Source of the DNA: Candidatus Zhuqueibacterota bacterium
Lineage (GTDB): Bacteria; KSB1; UBA2214
Assembly: GCA_022706175.1 (NCBI GenBank)
Contig: JAKJDB010000026.1
Coordinates: forward strand, 1-13,168
DNA: 13,168 nt
Reading direction: 5' to 3'
Shown here: positions 7,630 through 13,168 of the stretch, in pieces
How the letters are laid out: each line of letters begins with the position of its first letter
Numbering within the stretch: the stretch's first letter is position 1
Notes under the pieces: generated by a model
What the model was told of the DNA's origin: nothing
The model's input: only the letters and a program-made list of their open reading frames with translations
Database searches by the model: none
Translations under genes and position numbers: made by a program

Positions 7630-8154
7630 TCACGGCTCAGTATGGCGCATCTGCTGCAGCGCTTCATTAAAGGCAAAGGCGCGCTGATTGGTCTGTCGCA
7701 GCCTCTCGCACACCAGCCGTGAAAGCCCCAGCACGATCTTGATGCCCAGGCTGGGATTGCGCTCGATCAGGCCGTAGAGATCAGGCTGAAACAGGCCAAA
7801 GATACGGCTCTTGGTCTTGGCCATAGCGGTGGCGGAGCGCGGCGCCGCATCCAACAGCGAGATTTCGCCGAAAAACACGCCGTCGCCCAGTTCGGTCAAT
7901 TGCAGTTTGCCGGATTCGGACAGGATAACCACCCGGCCGGACTCGATGATGTACATGCCCAATCCCGGCTCGTTCTCGCGAAAGATGATCTCATCAGGCT
8001 GATATTCCCGCTCGTGCAAAATCCTGATCACCGCGGCCAGTTCGCGCCGAGTCAAATCCTGAAAAATCGGCATGGTCTTGAGCACCTTGCATAGGTCGGA
8101 CTCTTTCAGCCCGGTATTTTCCGACGCCTTTCTTCTGACGAATAGACCTTTCAT
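7630..8154 (-). CDS. Cyclic-nucleotide-binding (cNMP) domain protein without a DNA-binding domain
   Basis: The start chosen is the ATG at 8154, after GAGGA with a 6-nt gap. This gives 174 aa and skips upstream in-frame starts that add residues unlike the family. Residues about 30-150 form one CRP/PKA-type cNMP-binding beta-barrel. The phosphate-binding cassette is intact: FGEISLLDAAPRSATA (95-110), with E97 and R106 in the ligand-contact positions. After a helical C-terminus (about 135-165) the protein stops, so there is no helix-turn-helix and it is not a CRP-like repressor or activator. It is probably a ligand-sensing adaptor acting on a partner, possibly the permease encoded 73 nt downstream. 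Whether it binds cAMP, cGMP or neither is unknown; the intact cassette suggests binding. Confidence 0.9.
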   Translation of the reverse strand: MKGLFVRRKASENTGLKESDLCKVLKTMPIFQDLTRRELAAVIRILHEREYQPDEIIFRENEPGLGMYIIESGRVVILSESGKLQLTELGDGVFFGEISLLDAAPRSATAMAKTKSRIFGLFQPDLYGLIERNPSLGIKIVLGLSRLVCERLRQTNQRAFAFNEALQQMRHTEP

Positions 8155-8299
8155 AAGCCATCCTCGCATAAAGATATGAGCGACTGTGAGCACGGTTGCC
8201 AATCCAGGCGCCCCGGCTGTTCTCACCCGCGGATCCGTCGACGCCCGATCTCTCTGCAATATAGCATAATTTTAAAAAAAAGAAAACGGCAATTTTCAC

Positions 8300-8328
8300 T
8301 TGCTATTTATTTTCCTAATAAGTAACAT
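8300..8328 (+). promoter_or_regulatory. Probable sigma70 promoter for the methyl-transfer cassette
   Basis: TTGCTA (8300-8305) and TAACAT (8323-8328) are 17 bp apart in a strongly AT-rich patch. Transcription would start near 8335. That places the in-frame TTG at 8342 too close to the 5' end and supports the ATG at 8375 as the real start. The same patch (8155-8374) must also hold the promoter of the divergent cNMP-domain gene; a TATATT-like -10 lies near 8257-8262 on the minus strand, without a good -35. Confidence 0.5.
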
Positions 8329-8374
8329 AATCGAATCATAGTTGAACCGCCGGTCTTCTAAAGGATCCCTTGCC

Positions 8375-9247
8375 ATGACCATTCCCGGTCTTACGCTGAT
8401 CGCGGAATCGATCAACGATTCCGTGCCGTCCACCCACGAGCTGTTCGAAGCGAACGACATCAACGGCATCGTCGAACTTGCCTGCCTGCAGGCGGAAAAA
8501 GGCGCTGCCTACATCGATGTCAACATCGGGCCGCGCACGCCCGGCTTTATGGCCGAGGTGGTGAAAAAAATCCAGCAGCGCATCTCCCTGCCCCTTTCCA
8601 TCGACACGCCGGATCCGGAGATCGCCCAGGCCGGATTGGAGGCCTATGACCCGGCGGCGGCCGGAAATCGAAAACCCATTCTGAATTCCATCTCGGAAGC
8701 GCGCCTGCACATGTTCGATCTTTACCAGATCCAGCCGTTCATCCCCATTCTGCTCATCACCGAGGGCATGGATCAGGCCGGGGAGATGGTGATGAACAAA
8801 ACCGCTGAACAGATCCACGCCACCGCACGTTCTCTGGCCGCCATCGCCAGAAACAGACTGGCCCTGTCCTGCAATGAGGCGCTGATCCTCGATCCCGGCA
8901 TCATGCCCATCGGCAGCGATTCCAAAGGATTTTTCAAGCGGCTGATGAACACCCTGAGGTTGATCCACCAGGACCCGGAGCTGACGGGTATCTCGATCTC
9001 TGTGGGATTGAGCAATTTCACCACCATGCTGCCGGCAAAAAAAGCGGATGGCTCGCCGGTCAAAGGGCCGCTGGAGAGCGCGTTTCTGACCATGGCCATG
9101 CCCCTGGGACTGAACACCATCATCGGTTCGGTGCAGCGCAAGTACGCGCTGCTGAAGGAGGACGACCCGGCCATGCAATGCCTGCAGGACGTCCTGCGCA
9201 TGGACGGGGTCGATGTAATCATGCGCGTGATGATGTACTTTTCCTGA
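8375..9247 (+). CDS. Pterin-binding methyltransferase, methyl-THF:corrinoid protein type (AcsE/MtvA/MetH-like)
   Basis: TIM-barrel protein of 290 aa from the DHPS/MeTr superfamily. It is predicted to move the methyl group between methyl-THF and cob(I)alamin on a corrinoid protein. Signature segments are present in order: ESIND (11-15), AAYIDVN (44-50), SIDTPD (75-80), LNSIS (103-107), ILDPGIMPIG (171-180) and GLSN (211-214). N104, D173 and N214 sit where methyltransferases such as Moorella AcsE have pterin-contact Asn/Asp residues. A true dihydropteroate synthase (FolP) is less likely given the MetV, MetF and corrinoid-protein neighbours. The ATG at 8375 follows AAAGGA by 8-9 nt; an upstream in-frame TTG (8342) was rejected. 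It is the first gene of the cassette. Whether it works toward methyl-THF (demethylation) or away from it (acetogenesis, methionine) is not shown. Confidence 0.86.
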   Translation: MTIPGLTLIAESINDSVPSTHELFEANDINGIVELACLQAEKGAAYIDVNIGPRTPGFMAEVVKKIQQRISLPLSIDTPDPEIAQAGLEAYDPAAAGNRKPILNSISEARLHMFDLYQIQPFIPILLITEGMDQAGEMVMNKTAEQIHATARSLAAIARNRLALSCNEALILDPGIMPIGSDSKGFFKRLMNTLRLIHQDPELTGISISVGLSNFTTMLPAKKADGSPVKGPLESAFLTMAMPLGLNTIIGSVQRKYALLKEDDPAMQCLQDVLRMDGVDVIMRVMMYFS

Positions 9248-9260
9248 ATCCGCGAAGCAT

Positions 9261-9295
9261 CCGGCGGCCGGACTGCGCAGCCCCTGGGCGGCCGG
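9261..9295 (+). repeat. GC-rich repeat/hairpin in the gap before metV
   Basis: GGCGGCCGG occurs twice, at 9263-9271 and 9287-9295. Because the unit is partly self-complementary, 9261-9269 can also fold against 9287-9295 with one mismatch and a 17-nt loop. TTTT comes only about 10 nt later, so it is a poor terminator. It could partly uncouple expression of the methyltransferase gene from metV-metF. Confidence 0.4.
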
Positions 9296-9337
9296 GTTAG
9301 ACCGTTTTAGTCTTCGGTGAAAAGTCGCTGCCATTAT

Positions 9338-9342
9338 GAGGA
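9338..9342 (+). promoter_or_regulatory. Ribosome-binding site that decides the metV start
   Basis: GAGGA lies 7 nt before the TTG at 9350. The alternative GTG at 9317 has no purine-rich site in front of it. Confidence 0.5.
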
Positions 9343-9349
9343 ACTCGAT

Positions 9350-9808
9350 TTGCTGAAAGATCTGCTCTCGTATCACCAACCTCCCATCAGCGCACGGGAA
9401 CGTAAAGTGACGCGCCTGGCGCTTTTTTTTGAAGACCTGTTCAAGGTGCCGCTGTTCCACTGTCAACGTTGCGGCGAGTGCATCCTCTCGTCCACCGCTT
9501 TCATCTGCAGCCAGAACTGTCCCAAACGACTGCGCAACGGCCCCTGCGGGGGCACAGGCGCCGACGGATCGTGCGAGGTGTATCCGGAGAAAAAATGCGT
9601 CTGGTATCGCATCTATCTGCGCTCCGCAACGCTCCACCGCGTCAGTCTGCTGTACAAGACCAACAAAATCCACAACTGGAATCTGGAAAAAACCTCGGCC
9701 TGGCTGAACGTGTTGAGAAAACGCATCGATCCGCCCATCTGGTTCGTCCGCCGTGATCGAGAAAAAGTAAAGGAAGCTATCCGCGTTGGCCCTCAAAGAA
9801 AAGATTGA
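9350..9808 (+). CDS. metV: Methylene-THF reductase partner subunit MetV (MTHFR_C, cysteine-rich)
   Basis: A 152-aa soluble protein of the MTHFR C-terminal/MetV family, the partner of MetF in MetVF-type methylene-THF reductases of anaerobes. It probably binds metal or an Fe-S cluster and passes electrons. The cysteine pattern is dense: C38, C41, C44, C53, C57, C66, C75 and C83, with the family core CQRCGEC, CPKRLRNGPCGG and CEVYP. The start is uncertain: TTG at 9350 has a good GAGGA site, whereas GTG at 9317 would add 11 residues and has none. The end overlaps the start of metF by 23 nt, so the two are translationally coupled and presumably form one complex. The spacing to the upstream methyltransferase gene is about 100 nt. 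No RnfC2-type or other electron-input subunit is encoded here, so the electron donor is open. Confidence 0.88.
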   Translation: MLKDLLSYHQPPISARERKVTRLALFFEDLFKVPLFHCQRCGECILSSTAFICSQNCPKRLRNGPCGGTGADGSCEVYPEKKCVWYRIYLRSATLHRVSLLYKTNKIHNWNLEKTSAWLNVLRKRIDPPIWFVRRDREKVKEAIRVGPQRKD

Positions 9809-10694
9809 ATCCAAACAGCTGATTCTGTGCGGCGAGATCAGCCCACCGCAAAGCTGCGACGGCGATGTGATCCGCGAAAAAGCGCGCTATTTCAAGGGGC
9901 TGGTGGATGCGGTCAACATCACCGACAATCAGACGGCCATCGCCCGGCTGTCGAGCATCGCGTCGGCCAAAATCCTGCTGGACGAAGGGGTGGAACCGAT
10001 CATGCAGATGACCTGCCGTGACCGCAACCGCCTGGCCATGCAGAGCGATCTGCTCGGCGCCGCCGCTCTCGGCCTGCACAATCTGCTTTGCGTGACCGGC
10101 GACTATCCGACCTTTGGCGATCAGCCCGAATCCAAAGGCGTGTTCGATCTCGATTCCATTCAGCTCATCGCCGCTGTGTCGCATATGAATCAGGGCCTGC
10201 TCCTCTCCGGCCATGAGATGAAAAAAGCGCCGGATTTTCTCATCGGCGCCGCGGCCAATCCCTGCGGCCAGCCTTTGGAGATGCGTCTGATCCGACTGTA
10301 TAAAAAAATACAGGCCGGCGCGCGCTTTATCCAGACTCAGGCGGTGTTCGATCTCGAACTGTTCAGCCGCTGGCTGCAACAGGCCGTGGCCTGGGGACTG
10401 ACGGAAAAAGCCGTGATCCTCGCCGGAGTGCTGCCGCTCAAATCGGTCAAGGCGGTGCGGCACATGCAGCAGGTGCCCGGCGTCCGCATCGATGAAGGGT
10501 ATGTGCAGAGAATGCAGCAGGCCAAGGATCCGCAGGTGGAGGGCGTCAACATCGCCGTGGAGATCATCCACGCGCTGGTACGAATGAAAGGCGTGGCCGG
10601 CATCCATCTGATGCCGGTGATGTGGGAGAGCATCACACCCACCATCCTTCGCGAAGCGGGATGGACAACGATCAACCAGGGAGAACGACCATGA
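9786..10694 (+). CDS. metF: Methylenetetrahydrofolate reductase MetF
   Basis: Flavin-dependent TIM-barrel enzyme that interconverts 5,10-methylene-THF and 5-methyl-THF; 302 aa, the normal length. The TTG at 9786, inside the end of metV, gives the usual N-terminus (ALKEKIES, then GEISPP with E17 at the position of the catalytic Glu). Other landmarks are NITDNQTA (44-51), QMTCRDRNR (74-82), LCVTGDYP (101-108, Asp near FAD) and FIQTQAVFD (181-189), followed by GVLPLKSVKAVRHM. The overlap with metV and the lack of a strong Shine-Dalgarno (AGGA lies 12 nt away) point to translational coupling. It overlaps the next gene by ATGA. MetVF-type enzymes take electrons from varied donors, so NADH should not be assumed. 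In this cassette it links the folate pool to the corrinoid protein. Confidence 0.95.
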   Translation: MALKEKIESKQLILCGEISPPQSCDGDVIREKARYFKGLVDAVNITDNQTAIARLSSIASAKILLDEGVEPIMQMTCRDRNRLAMQSDLLGAAALGLHNLLCVTGDYPTFGDQPESKGVFDLDSIQLIAAVSHMNQGLLLSGHEMKKAPDFLIGAAANPCGQPLEMRLIRLYKKIQAGARFIQTQAVFDLELFSRWLQQAVAWGLTEKAVILAGVLPLKSVKAVRHMQQVPGVRIDEGYVQRMQQAKDPQVEGVNIAVEIIHALVRMKGVAGIHLMPVMWESITPTILREAGWTTINQGERP

Positions 10695-11362
10695 ACGATA
10701 CGGTAGAAAAAATCGTCGAGTGCATCGCGCGCGGTAAAATCTCCAGATCCTCCTGGTTTCCGCCGGACATGAAGGATCAGGACGGCGCCGACGAGATCGC
10801 CGCCCAGGCGCTGAAGGACGGCATGCCGCCCGAGGCGCTGCTGCAGGGCTGCATGCAGGGAATGGAACGCGTGGGTCAGGCGTTCGCCGAACACAAGGCC
10901 TTTGTCACCAATCTGATCGTCTCCGCCGAGGCGATGAACGCGGTGATGAAACACCTCAAGCCGTATCTGGAATCCGGCGAGGTGAAACGCAAAGGCCAGT
11001 TCATCATCGGCACCGTGGCCGGCGACCTGCACGATATCGGCAAGAACCTGGTCTCCATGATCATCAAGGGCGGCGGTTACGAGGTGATCGACCTGGGCAT
11101 CGACGTGCCCACCAACAAATTTCTCGACGCCATCGCCCAACATCCAGGCTGCTTTGTCGGCCTGTCCGCGCTGCTGACCACTACCATGGCCAACATGGAG
11201 AACAGCGTCAAGGCCATCAAGGAGAAATATCCGGATATCAAGGTGCTGATCGGCGGCGCGCCCATCACTCTTGATTTCTGCAAACGGATCGGCGCGGATT
11301 TCTATTCGCCCACGCCCAATGACGCAGTGGTCTTTCTAAATCAATGTCTGGCCGGCCGCTGA
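10691..11362 (+). CDS. Corrinoid (B12-binding) methyl-carrier protein, MtbC/MtaC/MtvC type
   Basis: Small cytoplasmic cobalamin carrier of 223 aa that holds the methyl group as methylcob(III)alamin between two methyltransferases. An N-terminal helical cap (about 1-95, B12-binding_2) precedes a Rossmann-like B12 domain (about 102-220). The base-off/His-on motif is intact: GDLHDIGKN (111-119), with D112, H114 (lower Co ligand) and G117. SALLTTTM (159-166) and GGAP (188-191) complete the cofactor pocket. The ATG at 10691 overlaps the metF stop in ATGA and follows GGGAGA by about 7 nt; a GTG farther upstream (10622) lies inside metF and was not used. Co-expression with the pterin methyltransferase and MetVF suggests it is their methyl donor or acceptor. 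The companion substrate methyltransferase is not adjacent. Confidence 0.93.
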   Translation: MNDTVEKIVECIARGKISRSSWFPPDMKDQDGADEIAAQALKDGMPPEALLQGCMQGMERVGQAFAEHKAFVTNLIVSAEAMNAVMKHLKPYLESGEVKRKGQFIIGTVAGDLHDIGKNLVSMIIKGGGYEVIDLGIDVPTNKFLDAIAQHPGCFVGLSALLTTTMANMENSVKAIKEKYPDIKVLIGGAPITLDFCKRIGADFYSPTPNDAVVFLNQCLAGR

Positions 11363-11385
11363 AACCGGCAAGGCCCACAGCCCAT

Positions 11386-11423
11386 CAGGCCGGGGCGGCG
11401 CTGCACTGAGACCGCCCGGCCTG
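11386..11423 (+). terminator. GC-rich hairpin after the methyl-transfer cassette, possible terminator
   Basis: CAGGCCGGGGCGG (11386-11398) and CCGCCCGGCCTG (11412-11423) pair with a single bulge around a 13-nt loop, about 25 nt after the stop of the corrinoid-protein gene. The tract that follows is T-rich but broken (TTCATTCCTTATTCC), so termination may be partial or Rho-aided. Confidence 0.55.
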
Positions 11424-11568
11424 GGTTCATTCCTTATTCCATTGTTCCCTTGATTAGAGATCGAACATCTGATTCGCCGATTCCTGCAACCCGGTTGACC
11501 ATCCTCTCTTTTTTCTCCACCCCGGTTGAAATCGCTGACCAGCCCATGGACCCCTTGAAAAAAATGAT

Positions 11569-11596
11569 TTGACAAATCAGCATAATATGCTATATT
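11569..11596 (+). promoter_or_regulatory. Sigma70 promoter for pstS
   Basis: TTGACA (11569-11574) and TATATT (11591-11596) are 16 bp apart in an AT-rich stretch. Transcription would start near 11603, leaving a leader of about 47 nt. A full consensus -35 argues against strict dependence on an activator such as PhoB; I see no tandem CTGTCAT-type Pho box here. Confidence 0.75.
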
Positions 11597-11598
11597 CA

Positions 11599-11620
11599 TA
11601 ACACTCTAATAAGAGTGCTA
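11599..11620 (+). promoter_or_regulatory. Operator-like inverted repeat at the pstS transcription start
   Basis: TAACACTC (11599-11606) and GAGTGCTA (11613-11620) form an 8-bp inverted repeat with one mismatch and a 6-bp spacer, beginning 2 bp after the -10. The right arm plus the next A (GAGTGCTAA) equals a half-site of the HrcA operator CIRCE. CIRCE normally has a 9-bp spacer and TTAG at the outer left. The position suits a repressor site; the regulator is unknown. Confidence 0.45.
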
Positions 11621-11649
11621 AAAGAGAAAAGCATTTCTGAGGCTTTATC

Positions 11650-12609
11650 ATGCGAAGAAAATCGACCTATTATTATTTGATTTTGTTATTGATATATCAG
11701 CTTGTCGTCTCCTGCGGTGGCAAGCGGGAATCAGGCGCAAACGGGACGATCAAGATCTCGGGCGCCTGGGCTCTCTACCCCATGATGGTGCAGTGGGCGC
11801 AGGCCTATCAGAAGCAGCAACCGGAGATCCGCATCGACATCTCGGCCGGCGGGGCAGGCAAGGGCATGGCCGACGTGCTGGCCGGCCTGGCTGATATCGG
11901 TATGGTCTCGCGCGAAATCCGGGCCGAAGAAACGGCGCGCGGCGCGGCGTTCATACCGGTGGTCAAAGACGCGGTGTTCCCGGTGATGAACCGCTCCAAT
12001 CCCGCCTATGCGGAGATCCAGCGAAAAGGCATGACCCGAAGCCGCTTTGTCGATCTGTGGATAAGCGGAAAAAATATGACCTGGGGTGATCTGGCGGCAA
12101 CGCCGGAGTCCAAACCGGTGGTGCCGTACACCCGCTCCGACGCCTGCGGCGCTGCCGAGACCTGGGCCAAATATCTGGGCGGTCAGCAGGAGGATCTTCA
12201 GGGAACCGCCGTGTACGGCGATCCCGGTATCGCCGAAGCGGTCAGAAAAGATCTGTTCGGCATCGGCTATAACAACCTCGGCTATGCATTTGATCTTCAG
12301 AGCGGCCGGGTGGTCCAAGGGCTCGCGGTCATCCCTATCGATGTAAATGAAAACGGCGTCATCGACGCGATGGAGGAGATCGACAGCAAGGAAAAGGCGG
12401 TGCGGGCCATCCTCGCTGAAATATATCCCTCCCCGCCGGCGCGCAACCTCTATCTGGCGGCGCATCGTGCTTTTCCTCCGGCGGCCGACGCGTTCGTCCG
12501 CTGGATCCTCACCGATGGACAGGCCCTGGTGGATCCCGCAGGGTATGTCAAGCTGTCGCCCGAACAGGTGCAGGCTGCGCTGGCCGGTTTGTCCAAAACC
12601 ATCCACTGA
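11650..12609 (+). CDS. pstS: Phosphate ABC transporter substrate-binding lipoprotein PstS
   Basis: Periplasmic phosphate-binding lipoprotein that delivers phosphate to PstCAB. The 319-aa protein opens with RRK, a hydrophobic stretch (8-20) and a lipobox VVSC, giving lipidated C22. PstS-like binding loops follow: SGAWALYP (37-44), SAGGAGKGMADVLAG (65-79) leading to GMVSRE (84-89), and TRSDACGAAETW (161-172). Serine-rich ligand positions of classical PstS (SGS and SGT types) are Ala/Cys-rich here, so the ligand is inferred mainly from the pstC gene 28 nt downstream. Residues 231-242 read DVNENGVIDAME, an EF-hand-like DxNxNGxIDxxE loop that could hold Ca2+. The ATG at 11650 follows TGAGG by 7 nt. 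The promoter and an inverted repeat lie just upstream. Tungstate- or sulfate-binding relatives are less likely. Confidence 0.85.
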   Translation: MRRKSTYYYLILLLIYQLVVSCGGKRESGANGTIKISGAWALYPMMVQWAQAYQKQQPEIRIDISAGGAGKGMADVLAGLADIGMVSREIRAEETARGAAFIPVVKDAVFPVMNRSNPAYAEIQRKGMTRSRFVDLWISGKNMTWGDLAATPESKPVVPYTRSDACGAAETWAKYLGGQQEDLQGTAVYGDPGIAEAVRKDLFGIGYNNLGYAFDLQSGRVVQGLAVIPIDVNENGVIDAMEEIDSKEKAVRAILAEIYPSPPARNLYLAAHRAFPPAADAFVRWILTDGQALVDPAGYVKLSPEQVQAALAGLSKTIH

Positions 12610-12637
12610 TTTATCCACTGCGGAAGCGGTTCTCATC

Positions 12638-13168
12638 ATGATATATCGACGTTCCTATCTCGATTCCCTCAGTCAAATCCTGGCGAGAATTTTTCTTCTT
12701 TCGACCGTGGTGTTGGCGCTGCTGCTGATGGTGGGGCTTTTGCTCAAAAGCCGGCCCATCTTGATGCAGGTGTCGTTGTGGGAGCTTTTCACCGCTGACA
12801 GCTGGCGGCCGCTCCGAGGCGAGTTCGGGTTCTTCCCGTTTATCATCAGTACCGTGGTCGTCACGCTCATCGCTCTGCTGCTGGCGGTTCCGCCCTGCCT
12901 GCTGGCCGCAGTTTATCTGAGCGAATATTCTTCCACACGCCTGCAGCAGAGCTTTCGCCCCATCCTGGAAGTACTGGCTGCCATCCCATCGGTCATTTAC
13001 GGATTATGTGGCGTTCTGGTCATCGTCCCGCTGACACGAATCGTCGGCGGTTGGATGGGTCATGCCAATTCAGGATACACTCTGATCGCAGGCGCTATGG
13101 TGCTGGCGGTCATGGTGGTTCCGTTCATCATCTCGGTGAGCATGGAGGTGCTGCTGGCGGTGCCGGCA
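12638..13168 (+). CDS. pstC: Phosphate ABC transporter permease PstC, N-terminal part (runs off the window)
   Basis: Inner-membrane permease subunit that would form the phosphate channel with PstA. The frame is open from the ATG at 12638 to the last base (177 codons, no stop), about 60% of a typical PstC. Transmembrane segments are visible at about 15-37, 66-94, 112-131 and 147-168. The first is followed by a periplasmic loop with SLWELFTADSWRP (46-58), typical of PstC. The run PILEVLAAIPSVIYG (108-122) is the conserved second-helix region of the binding-protein-dependent permease domain. The sequence ends at MEVLLAVPA, just before the EAA loop that contacts PstB. It follows pstS by 28 nt in the same operon, with only a weak GGAAG-type ribosome site. 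PstA is the alternative, but gene order and the N-terminal loop favour PstC. Confidence 0.88.
   Translation, partial: MIYRRSYLDSLSQILARIFLLSTVVLALLLMVGLLLKSRPILMQVSLWELFTADSWRPLRGEFGFFPFIISTVVVTLIALLLAVPPCLLAAVYLSEYSSTRLQQSFRPILEVLAAIPSVIYGLCGVLVIVPLTRIVGGWMGHANSGYTLIAGAMVLAVMVVPFIISVSMEVLLAVPA

Noticed and set aside
8155..8259. N-terminal extension of the cNMP-domain protein to 209 aa
   Set aside because: The ATG at 8154 has a well-placed GAGGA. The extra 35 residues do not resemble the family, and the added stretch contains the RBS itself.
8342..8374. TTG at 8342 as the start of the pterin methyltransferase
   Set aside because: The likely transcription start is near 8335, leaving no room for an RBS, and the ATG at 8375 has AAAGGA and yields the family-like N-terminus.
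8336..9814. Long open frame of 492 codons on the minus strand opposite the methyltransferase gene and metV
   Set aside because: It mirrors genes with clear family motifs on the plus strand. Its translation is rich in His, Gln, Arg and Asp with no motif or signal, as expected for an antisense frame in GC-rich DNA, and its extent ignores the real gene boundary.
11430..11600. PhoB box for the pst genes
   Set aside because: No tandem CTGTCAT-like 7-mers with 4-bp spacing were found near the promoter on either strand.
1..13168. CRISPR array, tRNA/rRNA genes, IS element ends or attachment sites
   Set aside because: No regularly spaced repeats, cloverleaf-like segments, transposase or integrase reading frames, or flanking target duplications were seen. 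Gene order and composition look uniform.

Overview
The window reads as chromosomal DNA of a Gram-negative, probably anaerobic bacterium. The coding sequence is moderately GC-rich. There is a small outer-membrane beta-barrel, a Braun-type lipoprotein signal on PstS, and folate/corrinoid one-carbon genes of the kind found in anaerobes. The gene content fits deep-branching groups such as KSB1/Calditrichota or Desulfobacterota, but this is an inference: there is no rRNA or other taxonomic marker. Gene order is housekeeping-like. I see no IS element, phage gene, CRISPR array, tRNA or rRNA.

Layout. (1) 1-599, minus: 5' part of an exported protein of unknown function, cut by the window edge. (2) 980-3789, plus: trkA and trkH, a K+ uptake pair. 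(3) 3886-5559, minus: fhs (formate-tetrahydrofolate ligase), with a near-consensus sigma70 promoter about 160 bp upstream and a structured leader. (4) 5958-6440, plus: a small outer-membrane beta-barrel protein with its own promoter, closed by a strong bidirectional terminator shared with the convergent gene. (5) 6495-8154, minus: a cyclic-nucleotide-binding domain protein followed by an AI-2E/PerM-family permease. (6) 8375-11362, plus: a four-gene methyl-group cassette of pterin-dependent methyltransferase (AcsE/MtvA type), MetV, MetF and a MtbC/MtaC-type corrinoid protein. (7) 11650 to the right edge, plus: pstS and the start of pstC, behind a good sigma70 promoter with an operator-like inverted repeat just downstream of the -10.

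How the genes work together. Fhs makes 10-formyl-THF from formate. MetF/MetV interconvert methylene-THF and methyl-THF. The pterin-binding methyltransferase moves the methyl group between methyl-THF and cob(I)alamin on the corrinoid protein. This is most of a methyl branch. FolD (methenyl/methylene steps), CODH/ACS, a substrate-specific methyltransferase (MtvB/MttB-like) and a corrinoid reductive activase are not in the window, so the methyl source or sink cannot be read here. That gap, together with the divergently transcribed cyclic-nucleotide-binding gene, is the part most worth a second look. The Trk and Pst genes are conventional ion and phosphate uptake systems.

Two genes run off the window: the unknown protein at the left edge (minus strand) and pstC at the right edge (plus strand). 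Both are open to the edge and have clear starts.
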